A DNA stretch of 64,000 nucleotides, taken from contig DASZOU010000027.1 of the NCBI GenBank assembly GCA_035550655.1, positions 1 to 64,000 of the forward strand, written 5' to 3'. This document shows positions 24,871 through 33,866 of this stretch, piece by piece; the first letter of the stretch is position 1, and every line of letters begins with the position of its first letter. Both the position numbers and the translations under genes were made by a program. This DNA is from DASZTV01 sp035550655. Lineage in GTDB: Bacteria > Actinomycetota > Actinomycetes > JAFAQI01. Under the pieces are notes generated by a model. That model searched no databases, was not told the DNA's origin, and worked only from the letters and a program-made list of their open reading frames with translations.

Positions 24871-27141
24871 CTAGCCCTCTGGCGTGACGTGCGAGTGCGG
24901 CGGCGGGCCGAGCCGCCTCCCGCCGTACACGACGTGCCCGTCGGCTTTCTGGTAGGTCAGCCACGGGATCGTCGGCCGCTGGTCGACGCCCGGCAGGTTG
25001 TAGTTGCAGACCCCCTTGGGGAAGGTCTGCTCGAGCAGCTTCCACTGCGCGTCGGTGAACTGCACCGGGTACGACGTGCGGCGCAGCGGCTGCAGCCGGC
25101 ACTCGAGGATGTCGTCGGACATGGGCATCCCGGCCGACATCCGCGGGGTGCCGTACGCCTGGACCGCCTCGTCGCACGCCTCCGCGGGGAGGTTGGTCCC
25201 TGCACCGTCGGTGCATCGGTCGGTGAGCGACACCGGCTTGTCCGCGATGATCTTCTGCGGCAGCGGGACCGCGCGATGGTCGGCGTGCACCCTGGCCAGC
25301 CAGTCGTCCATCGCCAGCACGGCCTGGTCGGCGTAGTTGGCGTCGCCGATGATCGGCGCAAGGCCGCGCCACAGGACCTGGTTGGCCGCCGTACCGAAGT
25401 CACGCAGCAGCCGGGCGCGCATCGCGTAGGTCCGGTACACGTCGTGGAAGAACCCCGGGTCGGGGCCGCGCAGGTCGATGATGGCGACCCGGTTCAGGTT
25501 GTTCGCGGAGTCGACGGCGCCGCTCCGGTACGCGCGCTGCAAGCCGATGAGGTCAGGGCGACTGCGCGCCTTCCGGTACGTGTCGGCCTGGGTGAGGCCA
25601 CCGACCTTCGCATTGAGGTCGACGAAGTCCGACGGTGAGATCTCGCCGTTCAGCAGACCCTGCAGTCCGTACTGGATGCCGTCGTTGCCGAACGGCCGGT
25701 TCGCGAAGCCGTCCTTTCGCAGCCCGAACACGTTGACCATGTACTGCTGCAACGTGCACTTCACGCCGTTCGGGTTGGAGCCCGGCTTGTAGACCTTCGA
25801 CGCCGGGACGTCCGGACAGGAGCGCGACGGGTCGGCGCTGTTCGGGATCACGGTGGTGAACGTCACCGGGTTGCCGACGTTCGGGTGATCGAGCACCTGC
25901 TGGATGCCGGTCGGCGTCCACGCCGTCCCGGGGCTCCAGCGCGACGGGTTCTCGAAGTACTTGAGCAGGATCGTGTAGTCGACGTACTCCAACGCGGACG
26001 ACCACGCGTCGGTGAAGCTGCACTGCGGCGTGATGCCTTGGTAGATGCCGGGGTAGGCGTTCGCCACCTGCTGCTGCACGAGCGACCCGCCGGAGCAGCC
26101 CATCCCGATCGTCCACTCGACCGGGCCGTACTCGTCGATCGCGCGCTGCTTGGTCATCAGCAGCGACTCGGCCTGGGTGAGCAGGTTGCAGTTGTGACCG
26201 GCGTTGTCGAGCGCGTTGCTCATGACGACGAAGCCGGCGCCAAGGATCTTCGGGTCCAGCACGCTCGGCGCCGAGCCGACGCCGTACGTCGTGTCGCAGC
26301 TCGCCCCGTGCGTGATCACCAGGCGGTGGATGTTCTGCGGCTGCGGCGCCCACGGCTGCCAGGACTTGCCGGGCTGCCACAACGTCGCGATCTGATACTG
26401 GTCGCGGTCGATATAGCCGGTCTCGACGCGCACGATGAACGGAACGGTCACGCCGTTGCGGGTCGTGGTCGTCGCGATCAACGGAGCCGGCGGCGGCGAG
26501 GCGGGGTTGTAAGCCTGGAACGCGCTGACCGACGCGACGCCGGTGACTCCACCGGACACGTCGTTCGTTCCGACCGGCAAGTACTCGTATGAGTACGTCG
26601 AGGCCCGGTTGCACTGGTGGTCCTTGGCGCCGGGCTCGCACTGCCATGGCCTGACCTGCGGACCCGAGAACACCGGCCCGCCGACCGGATGGTCGACGAT
26701 CGTCAGCTCGGCGGTCTTCTCCTGCAATGCGAGCGTGCCCCCACCGGGCCGGACGCGGCGGGGTGGGCTGAACTCTCCGAACGCGGTTGCCACGACCCGG
26801 TTGCGGCCGAGCCGGAGCCCGGTGAGCAGGCCCTCGACGTGGTGGTCCGGGCGCATCGCGAAAGCGCGACTGACGTCGCGCCCGTTGAGTCGCACCCGCA
26901 CGTTGGTGGGCATGGCATCGGCCGGCAGGTCGATCCGGGTGAGCACCTGGTCACCGGAGACCAGGTCTGCGCGCACCGACAGCGTCTTGATCGCGAGGGT
27001 GTGCCGCACGTGCACCCTGGGCGGTGCGAGGTGGCGAGCCGCCCGGCCGGCCGCGGTCGAAGCGGCCGCGGGCAGGACCGTAGCCGCCAGGAGCACGCTG
27101 CAGGCAGCCAGGACGGACCGGCGGAACCGGCGTGAACTCAT
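24871..27141 (-). CDS. Secreted DUF6351 (tannase-like) protein
   Basis: The 756-aa exported protein starts MSSRRFRRSVLAACSVLLAA with a signal peptide. The N-terminal domain has VLTRIDLPADAMPTNVRVRL and LNGRDVSRAFAMRPDHH. A large alpha/beta-hydrolase-like domain follows, with MGCSGGSLVQQQVANAYPG (nucleophile-type GCSGGS) and the late HDVYRTYAM. This matches DUF6351 of actinobacteria, related to tannase-type esterases; the substrate is unknown. It is followed, 66 bp past its stop, by an inverted repeat. The P450 stop lies 15 bp upstream of its start, suggesting co-expression. Confidence 0.82.
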   Translation of the reverse strand: MSSRRFRRSVLAACSVLLAATVLPAAASTAAGRAARHLAPPRVHVRHTLAIKTLSVRADLVSGDQVLTRIDLPADAMPTNVRVRLNGRDVSRAFAMRPDHHVEGLLTGLRLGRNRVVATAFGEFSPPRRVRPGGGTLALQEKTAELTIVDHPVGGPVFSGPQVRPWQCEPGAKDHQCNRASTYSYEYLPVGTNDVSGGVTGVASVSAFQAYNPASPPPAPLIATTTTRNGVTVPFIVRVETGYIDRDQYQIATLWQPGKSWQPWAPQPQNIHRLVITHGASCDTTYGVGSAPSVLDPKILGAGFVVMSNALDNAGHNCNLLTQAESLLMTKQRAIDEYGPVEWTIGMGCSGGSLVQQQVANAYPGIYQGITPQCSFTDAWSSALEYVDYTILLKYFENPSRWSPGTAWTPTGIQQVLDHPNVGNPVTFTTVIPNSADPSRSCPDVPASKVYKPGSNPNGVKCTLQQYMVNVFGLRKDGFANRPFGNDGIQYGLQGLLNGEISPSDFVDLNAKVGGLTQADTYRKARSRPDLIGLQRAYRSGAVDSANNLNRVAIIDLRGPDPGFFHDVYRTYAMRARLLRDFGTAANQVLWRGLAPIIGDANYADQAVLAMDDWLARVHADHRAVPLPQKIIADKPVSLTDRCTDGAGTNLPAEACDEAVQAYGTPRMSAGMPMSDDILECRLQPLRRTSYPVQFTDAQWKLLEQTFPKGVCNYNLPGVDQRPTIPWLTYQKADGHVVYGGRRLGPPPHSHVTPEG

Positions 27142-27156
27142 GATCGAGAAGTTCGA

Positions 27157-28566
27157 CTAGACGGTCGTCGGCACCTTCGCCGGCTCCAGGCGCATCTTGA
27201 TCCCCGGGTGCGGGCGCAGCGTCACGGCGGCCCAGGTCTTCACGTGCTGTCCCGGGACGATCCGCGGTTCCCAGCGGCGCGCCAGGGTCGCAAGCACCAG
27301 CACGGCCTCGGACCAGGCGAACTGCTCACCAATGCACATCCGGCTGCCGGCGCCGAACGGGAAGTACGCGCCGCGCGGCTGGCCCGGAGCGCTGTGGTCG
27401 AAGTCGCCGTCGGAGTTGATCCAGCGGTCCGGGCGGTAGGAGTGCGCATCCGGTCCCCACCACCGCGGGTCGCGGTGGATGACCCAGGGCAGCATGAGGA
27501 TCGTGTGGCCCGCCGGGGCCCGGTAGCCGCCGAGCTCGATGGGCTCGGTCGTCTCGCGCTCGATGATCCACGCCGGCGGACGGAGCCGCATCGTCTCCGC
27601 GATGCACGCCATCGTGTACGGCAGCCGCGCGATGTCGTCGTACGTCGGCACGGCGTCACCGATGGTCGCCTCGATCTCCGCTCGCAGTCGCGCCGCGACA
27701 TCCGGGTTCTGGTCGAGCAGCCACCAGGTCCACGACAGCGCGTTGGCCGTCGTCTCGAATCCGGCCAGCATCAGGGTCAACGTCTCGTCGAGCACCTGCT
27801 GTTCGGTGAAGCCTGCTCCGTCCTCAGTCGCGGCGAGCAGTGCCGACACCATGTCGTCGTATGCGCCACCGCGCTTGTGATCGCTCACCACCCGCTCCAC
27901 CGTGGTGCGCATGGAAATGACGGCGTTGTTGATCTTCACGGCCGGCGGCAGCTTCGTCTCGAGCAGCTTCGTCGCGCCCGGGATGAACGCGATCCCGAAC
28001 CGCCGCAAGATGACCTCGAGCGAGTCGATCACGGTTCGGGCGTCGCGGTCCGTGTCGTCACCGAGCAGCGTGCGACCGACGACGTCGAGCGCGATGCGCC
28101 CCATCTCGTCGGTGATCTCGACGATCTGGCCGGCCCGCCACCGCTCGTCGGCGCGCATCGCCGCGCCCGCCATCACGTCGGCATACTTCTTCAGCGCCGT
28201 CACGGCGAAGGCGGGGTTGATCAGCCGGCGGTTGCGCTTGTGCGACACCGGGTCCTCGTTGGTGAGGATGCCGTTGCCGAGGCCGATCGCGATCGTCCGG
28301 ACGCCGAATCCCTTGGTCATCGACCGGCCCTTGTCGACGAGGACCTCGCGGGCCAGCGCCGGATCGGAGACGACCCACACCCGAAGCCCGGGCCCGCGCA
28401 TCTCCACGACATCGCCCTGACTGGTCGCGCGCTCGAACAGCCGCGTGCTCCGGGTCCGGTCGATCAGGGCGCGAAGGGTGAGCGGAGACACCCGGAAGAC
28501 GGGCGGCTGCGGTCCCTCGGCCCGCTTCACCCGGGTCCGGTACGGCACCCGTGCCGGCGTCGTCAC
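27157..28566 (-). CDS. Cytochrome P450
   Basis: The 469-aa P450 has the I-helix AGFETTANALSWTWW, the ExxR motif AETMRLRPP, the meander (ADAHSYRPDRW-like PDAHSYRPDRW), and the heme-ligand loop FPFGAGSRMCIGE with Cys411. There is no transmembrane anchor, so it is a soluble class needing ferredoxin or reductase. No ferredoxin gene is adjacent. The length and the GPGLRVWVVSDPALAREVLV N-terminal pattern fit CYP families with many secondary-metabolism or alkane/lipid hydroxylases. Its ATG overlaps the stop of the upstream mycothiol-type enzyme by 4 nt (ATGA). Confidence 0.94.
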   Translation of the reverse strand: MTTPARVPYRTRVKRAEGPQPPVFRVSPLTLRALIDRTRSTRLFERATSQGDVVEMRGPGLRVWVVSDPALAREVLVDKGRSMTKGFGVRTIAIGLGNGILTNEDPVSHKRNRRLINPAFAVTALKKYADVMAGAAMRADERWRAGQIVEITDEMGRIALDVVGRTLLGDDTDRDARTVIDSLEVILRRFGIAFIPGATKLLETKLPPAVKINNAVISMRTTVERVVSDHKRGGAYDDMVSALLAATEDGAGFTEQQVLDETLTLMLAGFETTANALSWTWWLLDQNPDVAARLRAEIEATIGDAVPTYDDIARLPYTMACIAETMRLRPPAWIIERETTEPIELGGYRAPAGHTILMLPWVIHRDPRWWGPDAHSYRPDRWINSDGDFDHSAPGQPRGAYFPFGAGSRMCIGEQFAWSEAVLVLATLARRWEPRIVPGQHVKTWAAVTLRPHPGIKMRLEPAKVPTTV

Positions 28567-29345
28567 GACAACACCGGCAGGTACGTCGACAGGTCAGCGC
28601 GCTCGCCGCTGGCGTGCACCCGTCCCTCGCCGAGCGCGGCGGTCCACTGCATCCGGCCGGTCGCCAGCTCCACCCAGGTCATCGCGTCCACCTCCACGAC
28701 GTTCGGTGGCGTGCCGCGGGTGTGCCGGGGACCCGTGACGCACTGCACCGCAGCGTACGGCGGCACGCGCAGCTCCACACTGTGACCTGGGGCACGCTCG
28801 GCAAGAATCCCGGTCAGCATCCGGGTCGCGACCCCCAGCGCGGCGCGATCGAGCGCGATCGGCTCGAGCTCGGGGAGCGATGCCGACAGGTCGAGGGAGT
28901 GGACGACCAGCTCGTTCACCCTGGTGACCATGAGGTCGGACAACCGAAGCGGACCACGACGCGCCTGCACCACCGGGTCGCCGGCTACAGCGTCGAGAGC
29001 GGCGAGCAGGTCGGCTCGAGCTCGTGCGGCGTTGGCGAGTACGTCGTCCGGCGCCAGGCCGGCGGCGCCTTCGCGGTCGCGTGCAGCGATCTCAGTCGCC
29101 GCGGCGGGCCACGCCGAGGTGTAGGCCGCGATGGTCAACGCCTTGTCCCTGGGCCGGTCGGCGGCGAGGGCTCGTCCCACGATGCCGGTCATGTCGGTGA
29201 CGTGGAACCCGAGCTCGCGCACGGTCCACGCCCCGAGCCGCGACGGACGCTCCCATGCCTCAAGGGGCAGCGCGAAGAGCCACTCGACGACGTTGCGCTG
29301 TTGAGCGGCGTAAGCCGCGCGCACCGCCGCCAGCTTGGTTGCCAC
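28563..29345 (-). CDS. Maleylpyruvate isomerase-type mycothiol-dependent/sterol-carrier family protein
   Basis: The 260-aa protein has a DinB-like four-helix domain (VVEWLFALPLEAW, GFHVTDMTG, ITRVNELVVHSLDLSASLP-type motif with His) and a small C-terminal SCP-like sheet. This is the MDMPI family, in which members use mycothiol or a metal on a variety of small molecules. The GTG at 29345 is 10 bp after the purL stop, so it may be read from the purine transcript. Upstream frame without leader is purL shadow. It is coupled to the P450 by a 4-nt overlap. Confidence 0.8.
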   Translation of the reverse strand: MATKLAAVRAAYAAQQRNVVEWLFALPLEAWERPSRLGAWTVRELGFHVTDMTGIVGRALAADRPRDKALTIAAYTSAWPAAATEIAARDREGAAGLAPDDVLANAARARADLLAALDAVAGDPVVQARRGPLRLSDLMVTRVNELVVHSLDLSASLPELEPIALDRAALGVATRMLTGILAERAPGHSVELRVPPYAAVQCVTGPRHTRGTPPNVVEVDAMTWVELATGRMQWTAALGEGRVHASGERADLSTYLPVLS

Positions 29346-29355
29346 GTCGCGGTGT

Positions 29356-31605
29356 CTACCCGAACAGGGCGGGCAGCGTGCCTTCCCATCGCGCGCGCAG
29401 CTCGTCGAGCTCGACGCTGAACTCACCATCGACGGTCAGCGACGAGCCGCCGGTCTCACCGATCGCGGCGGCCGGGACGCCGTGCGCCGCAGCCAGGTCG
29501 ACCAGCGCCTCGAGATCCGACGTCACCACGACGGCGCGAGCGGTGCTTTCGCTGAACAGCCCGACGAACCCGTCCCCGTCGACTGCGACCGTTGCGCCCA
29601 CCCCGTTGACAAGACATGCCTCGACCAACGCCTGACCGAGGCCGCCTTCGGAGAGGTCGTGGGCGGTGGAGATCAGGGTGAGAGTCGCGGCGTCGATCAG
29701 CAGCTCCGCCAACGCCCGCTCCGCGTCGAGCCGAACCACGGGTGGCCGGCCGCCGAGGTGACGATGCGTCACCCACGCCCACGCCGAGCCATCGAGCTCG
29801 TCGGCCGTCTCGCCGAGCAGCACGATGTGCTGACCGCTCGCGACGAACCCGCTCGGCACCCGCTTCGCCACGTCGGCGACGACACCGAGCACCCCGATGA
29901 CCGGCGTCGGGTTGATCGCGGTCGCTCCGGTCTGGTTGTAGAAGCTGACATTGCCGCCGGTCACCGGAGTACCCAGCGCGCGGCACGCCTCGGCGAGGCC
30001 TCGGGTTGCCTCCGCGAACTGCCACATGACCGACGGGTCCTCCGGCGACCCGAAGTTCAAGCAGTCGGAAACCGCCAGCGGGCGCGCGCCGGCGCATGCG
30101 ACGTTGCGGAACGCCTCCGACAGCGCCAGCTGCGCGCCGGCGTACGGATCGAGCTTCGCGAACCGGCCGTTGCCGTCCAACGACAGCGCGATCCCGCGGC
30201 TGGTCTCGTCACCGAGGCGGACGACGCCGGAGTCGTGCGGCATCGCGAGGACGGTTCCGCCGAGGACGTAGCGGTCGTACTGCTCCGTCACCCACCGCCG
30301 AGAGCAGAGCTCGGGCGAGGCGACGAGAGCGAGCAACGTCTCGCGCAACTCGTCGCCGGTCGCCGGTCGCGGCAGCCGAGCGGAGCTGTCGGCCATGAGC
30401 GCGTCCTGCGCGGCGTCGGGCCGGGCAAGCGGCCGGTGATAGACCGGCCCGTCGTCAGCCAACGAGCCCGGCGGTACGTCGACGACGGTCTCGCCGTGCC
30501 AGTCGACAACCAGCCGACCGGTGTCGGTGACCTCACCGATCACGGTGGCAACCACGCCCCACCGGTTGCAGCGATCGAGCACGGCGGCGACGTTGGCGGG
30601 CTCGACGATCGCCAGCATCCGCTCCTGCGACTCGCTGGTCAGCACCTCCAGCGGCGACATCGACGCCTCTCGCAACGGGACCTTGTCGAGGTCGACGTGC
30701 ATGCCGCCGTCGCCGTGCGATGCGGTCTCGCTGGTCGCGCACGACAGTCCCGCGCCGCCGAGGTCCTGGATGCCCGTGACGAGTCCGGCGTCGAAGAGCT
30801 CGAGGCAGCACTCGATGAGGATCTTCTCGGTGAACGGGTCTCCGACCTGGACGCTCGGCCGCTTGCTCTCGCCTTCCGCTTCGAACGTCGCGCTGGCGAG
30901 GACCGAGACGCCACCGATTCCGTCGCGCCCGGTCAGCGCGCCGAGCAGCACCACCTGGTTGCCCGCGCCCTTCGCTTGCGCGAGCTGCAGCCGCTCATGC
31001 GGCAGGACGCCGACACACAAGGCGTTGACGAGCGGGTTGCCGGCGTACGTGGGGTCGAATCCGACCTCGCCGCCGATATTCGGCAGACCGAGGCAGTTGC
31101 CGTAACCCCCGACCCCGGACACGACACCGGTGACGAGGCGCTTGGTGTCCGGCGCGTCCGCGTCACCGAAGCGCAACGAGTCCATGACGGCGATCGGCCG
31201 GGCGCCCATCGTGAGGATGTCGCGCACGATGCCGCCCACCCCGGTCGCAGCGCCTTGGTACGGCTCGACATAGCTCGGGTGGTTGTGGCTCTCGACCTTG
31301 AAGGTCACCGCCAGACCGTCGCCCACGTCGACGACGCCGGCGTTCTCGCCCATCCCCACCAGCATCGCGTCGCTGGCCGGCGGGTTCTCCGCGAACTGGC
31401 GGAGGTGCACCTTGCTCGACTTGTACGAACAGTGCTCGCTCCACATCACCGAGTACATCGCCAGCTCGCTGTCGGTCGGGCGACGGCCAAGGATCTCGCG
31501 GATCCGGGCGTACTCGTCGTCCTTCAGGCCGAGCTCGGCGAACGGCTGGGACTGGTCCGGAGTTGCGGCGGCGTGCTCGACCGTGTCGACCGTTGAACCG
31601 CTCAT
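29356..31605 (-). CDS. purL: Phosphoribosylformylglycinamidine synthase subunit PurL (small type)
   Basis: The 749-aa PurL is the ATP-dependent subunit of FGAM synthase (step 4). Its size is that of the small form that works with separate PurQ and PurS, both present here. Motifs include SELAMYSVMWSEHCSYKSSK, KVESHNHPS, GDAPDTKR-like DADAPDTKRLV and GGAGLSCATSE. The ATG at 31605 overlaps the purQ stop by 4 nt. The open frame further upstream is purQ shadow. Confidence 0.97.
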   Translation of the reverse strand: MSGSTVDTVEHAAATPDQSQPFAELGLKDDEYARIREILGRRPTDSELAMYSVMWSEHCSYKSSKVHLRQFAENPPASDAMLVGMGENAGVVDVGDGLAVTFKVESHNHPSYVEPYQGAATGVGGIVRDILTMGARPIAVMDSLRFGDADAPDTKRLVTGVVSGVGGYGNCLGLPNIGGEVGFDPTYAGNPLVNALCVGVLPHERLQLAQAKGAGNQVVLLGALTGRDGIGGVSVLASATFEAEGESKRPSVQVGDPFTEKILIECCLELFDAGLVTGIQDLGGAGLSCATSETASHGDGGMHVDLDKVPLREASMSPLEVLTSESQERMLAIVEPANVAAVLDRCNRWGVVATVIGEVTDTGRLVVDWHGETVVDVPPGSLADDGPVYHRPLARPDAAQDALMADSSARLPRPATGDELRETLLALVASPELCSRRWVTEQYDRYVLGGTVLAMPHDSGVVRLGDETSRGIALSLDGNGRFAKLDPYAGAQLALSEAFRNVACAGARPLAVSDCLNFGSPEDPSVMWQFAEATRGLAEACRALGTPVTGGNVSFYNQTGATAINPTPVIGVLGVVADVAKRVPSGFVASGQHIVLLGETADELDGSAWAWVTHRHLGGRPPVVRLDAERALAELLIDAATLTLISTAHDLSEGGLGQALVEACLVNGVGATVAVDGDGFVGLFSESTARAVVVTSDLEALVDLAAAHGVPAAAIGETGGSSLTVDGEFSVELDELRARWEGTLPALFG

Positions 31606-32285
31606 GCAGCCACGAGCGCGTCGATCACCGACGCGAACATCGCGAGCCCGTCGACCGACGGCCCGGTCAGCCGATCGATCGCGTGCTCCGGGTGGGGCAT
31701 CAGGCCGACCACGTTGCCGGCCGCGTTGCGGATTCCGGCGATGTCGTTGAGTGCACCGTTCGGGTTGCCGCCGGCATACCGGAAGACGACACGGGCCTCG
31801 CGCTCGAGCTCGTCGATCGTCGCCGCGTCCGCGACGTATCTGCCCTCGCCGTGCTTGACCGGGATGACGACCTCCTCGCCGGCGGAGTAGTGGGAGGTCC
31901 AGCGGGTGGTGGCGCACTCGACCCGCAGCCGCTGGTCGCGGCAGACGAAGTGCAGGCCGGCGTTGCGGATCAGCGCCCCGGGCAGCAGGCCGGCCTCGCA
32001 GAGCACTTGGAAGCCGTTGCAGATCCCGAGCACCGGCAGGCCGGTGGCCGCGGCCGCGACGACCTCGGCCACCACCGGCGAGAACCGCGCGATCGCGCCG
32101 GCACGCAGGTAGTCGCCGTAGGAGAAGCCGCCCGGAAGCACCACCGCATCGACGCCGTGGAGCGTGGCGTCACCGTGCCAGAGGGCAACCGGCTCCGCAC
32201 CGGCCGCCTTTACCGCGCGTGCCGCGTCACGGTCGTCGAGCGACCCAGGGAACGTGACCACACCGACGCGTGCTGTGGCGGCCAC
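31602..32285 (-). CDS. purQ: Phosphoribosylformylglycinamidine synthase subunit PurQ (glutaminase)
   Basis: The 227-aa class I glutamine amidotransferase supplies ammonia to PurL. It has the nucleophile Cys in GICNGFQ and the C-terminal His/Glu pair in LMPHPEHA. It begins MAATARVGVVTFPGSLDDRD from a GTG. It is coupled to purL by ATGA. Upstream, instead of purS, lie three plus-strand genes, so purQL must have its own promoter in the 32286-32440 gap. Confidence 0.96.
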   Translation of the reverse strand: MAATARVGVVTFPGSLDDRDAARAVKAAGAEPVALWHGDATLHGVDAVVLPGGFSYGDYLRAGAIARFSPVVAEVVAAAATGLPVLGICNGFQVLCEAGLLPGALIRNAGLHFVCRDQRLRVECATTRWTSHYSAGEEVVIPVKHGEGRYVADAATIDELEREARVVFRYAGGNPNGALNDIAGIRNAAGNVVGLMPHPEHAIDRLTGPSVDGLAMFASVIDALVAA

Positions 32286-32440
32286 GGCAGCGAGTCTACG
32301 GGCGGGCCCGGAGGAGCATCCGGCCCGACAGGCCGCGAACTAGTCACGACAGATCAGGCGAAACGGTCCCAACGGGCGATAGCGACGTATCGGACATCCG
32401 GAGCAGACTGCGAAGAGCGGAAACGATCTTGGGAGACATC

Positions 32441-32692
32441 ATGGCGGACGGCGCGCGGCGCAGCTACCGAGCTCTGGTCCTGTGCCCGATGCGGCACTGC
32501 CCGAGCTGTGCGCACCAGGTAGCGGTTCGCGACGACGCATGCACCGAGTGCGGGCGTCATCTACCGAAGCCGCCGCGGCTTCCGCGCCCCCGCCAGGAGC
32601 TCCGGGTTATCCCCGCCACCGGCTTCGGCCTCGAGCACGCCGCCGCTGCCATGGTCTCGCTCGACGTCGCCGCCCTGCCGAGCATCAACTGA
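32441..32692 (+). CDS. Small zinc-ribbon protein, paralogue A
   Basis: The 83-aa protein has a CPSCAHQVAVRDDACTECG zinc ribbon (four Cys) and the C-terminal block VIPATGFGLEHAAAAMVSLD. A second gene at 33338-33598 encodes a close paralogue with the same two blocks. Start at ATG 32441 with GGGAG at 7 nt; the frame is open for 57 codons upstream but that segment shares nothing with the paralogue. No known family is recognised. A 13-bp stem hairpin follows the stop by 5 nt. Function is unknown; the ribbon suggests protein or nucleic acid contact. Confidence 0.75.
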   Translation: MADGARRSYRALVLCPMRHCPSCAHQVAVRDDACTECGRHLPKPPRLPRPRQELRVIPATGFGLEHAAAAMVSLDVAALPSIN

Positions 32693-32697
32693 TTGCG

Positions 32698-32725
32698 ATT
32701 GCGCCGGGCTAGAGCCCGGCGCAAT
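32698..32725 (+). terminator. Intrinsic-terminator-like hairpin after small zinc-ribbon gene A
   Basis: ATTGCGCCGGGCT (32698-32710) pairs perfectly with AGCCCGGCGCAAT (32713-32725). It sits 5 nt past the stop codon. No U tract follows. Confidence 0.7.
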
Positions 32726-32752
32726 GGCAACGGCCGCGGGTAAGGTCCGCTC

Positions 32753-33196
32753 GTGGTCTTTCGCGCCCGGTTGACCAGGCTTGCGCGCGGCACTCTCTGC
32801 CTGTTGGTGGCGCTCGCCGTCGGCTGGGCGATTCGCGCCGAGATCGTGTTCTACGGCATCGGCTCGACGCTGCGAACGGTCGCGCTGGTCCCCACGATCC
32901 TGATGGAGCTCGCGCTTCTCGTCGGTCTCTGGCGGCTGTGGGTCGCCAGCATCGTCGTCGACGAGTCCGGCGCGATCGTGCGCAACTTCCGCGGCGACAT
33001 CCGGCTGCGTCGAAGCGAGATCCGGGGCGTCTTCCCGGCGCTCGACCCGCTGGCCTGTCACGTGGCGGTGCGGCTGCGGACCGGAGACGAGATCCGCCTC
33101 GACGGGCTGGCGTTCGTCACCCCCGGGCGCGCCGAGCGAGCGGTGCGGGACATCAGCGCCGCGCTCGACCTGGCTCCGCTTCCGTCGCCGACCTGA
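32753..33196 (+). CDS. Small membrane protein with PH-like domain
   Basis: The 147-aa protein has two hydrophobic segments (about residues 12-30 and 40-62) and then a PH-like beta domain (SIVVDESGAIVRNFRGDIRL, RRSEIRGVFPALDP). The layout is like the bPH/PH_6 family of actinobacteria. GTG start at 32753. It lies between the two paralogous small zinc-ribbon genes on the same strand. No role is known; it may place a PH domain at the inner face of the membrane. Confidence 0.72.
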   Translation: MVFRARLTRLARGTLCLLVALAVGWAIRAEIVFYGIGSTLRTVALVPTILMELALLVGLWRLWVASIVVDESGAIVRNFRGDIRLRRSEIRGVFPALDPLACHVAVRLRTGDEIRLDGLAFVTPGRAERAVRDISAALDLAPLPSPT

Positions 33197-33337
33197 CCGG
33201 AAATCCGTCTCGCGCGGGAGGACTTTCGGCCCCTGAAATGGGGGATGCCAGACCCGGTGATACCTGCCGAAAGGCAATGTCGGCGCAGGGGTTGGTGGGC
33301 GAAGACTCCGGAGCAACGACGATTTCGGAGGACGACC

Positions 33338-33598
33338 ATGGAGCACCAGACCCCCCGCAGGTTCCGCGCCTTGGTCCTGCGTCCAGTGCGGAACTGCCCG
33401 ACGTGCGCGCACGATGTGACGGTCCACGACGACACCTGCGACGAGTGCGGGACCCACGTCCCCCGGCCGGCCGGCGGAACCGCCGTCGCCCAGACCCACC
33501 TGCCGCTGATGACCCTGCCCGCGACCGCGTTCGGCCTCGAGCAGGCGGCCGCAGTCGCCGGCTCGCTCGATGTCGCCGCCTGGTTCAGCCTGAACTAG
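33338..33598 (+). CDS. Small zinc-ribbon protein, paralogue B
   Basis: The 86-aa protein begins MEHQTPRRFRALVLRPVRNC with CPTCAHDVTVHDDTCDECG and ends with TLPATAFGLEQAAAVAGSLD. It aligns with paralogue A (32441-32692) across its whole length: RALVL.P.R.CP.CAH.V.V.DD.C.ECG.H.P and FGLE.AAA...SLDVAA. ATG follows GGAGGACGACC. Two copies flanking a membrane PH-domain gene suggest a local duplication. Not recognised as a named family. Confidence 0.75.
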   Translation: MEHQTPRRFRALVLRPVRNCPTCAHDVTVHDDTCDECGTHVPRPAGGTAVAQTHLPLMTLPATAFGLEQAAAVAGSLDVAAWFSLN

Positions 33599-33620
33599 TC
33601 GGGGCGCCCGGGCGGGCCGG

Positions 33621-33866
33621 CTAGCTCTCGAGGTGTACGGCGAAGTCCTCGATCGCGGGATTGGCGAGCAGCTCCTCGGCCGCTCGACGGGCGACGTCCT
33701 CGGCGTCAGCGGCGTCGATCTCGAGCTCGAACCGCTTTCCCTGGCGAACCGACGAGACACCGCCGAACCCGAGCCCTGGCAACGCGCGAACGATCGCCTG
33801 ACCCTGCGGGTCGAGGATCTCCGGCTTCGGCATCACGTCAACGACAACCCTGACCACGGGGCTCAC
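33621..33866 (-). CDS. purS: Phosphoribosylformylglycinamidine synthase subunit PurS
   Basis: The 81-aa protein begins MSPVVRVVVDVMPKPEILDPQ and carries GLGFGGVSSVRQGKRFELEI, the PurS signature. It bridges PurL and PurQ for ammonia transfer. GTG start overlaps the purC stop by 4 nt (GTGA). It is separated from purQ by three opposite-strand genes, unlike the usual purS-purQ-purL order. Confidence 0.95.
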   Translation of the reverse strand: MSPVVRVVVDVMPKPEILDPQGQAIVRALPGLGFGGVSSVRQGKRFELEIDAADAEDVARRAAEELLANPAIEDFAVHLES

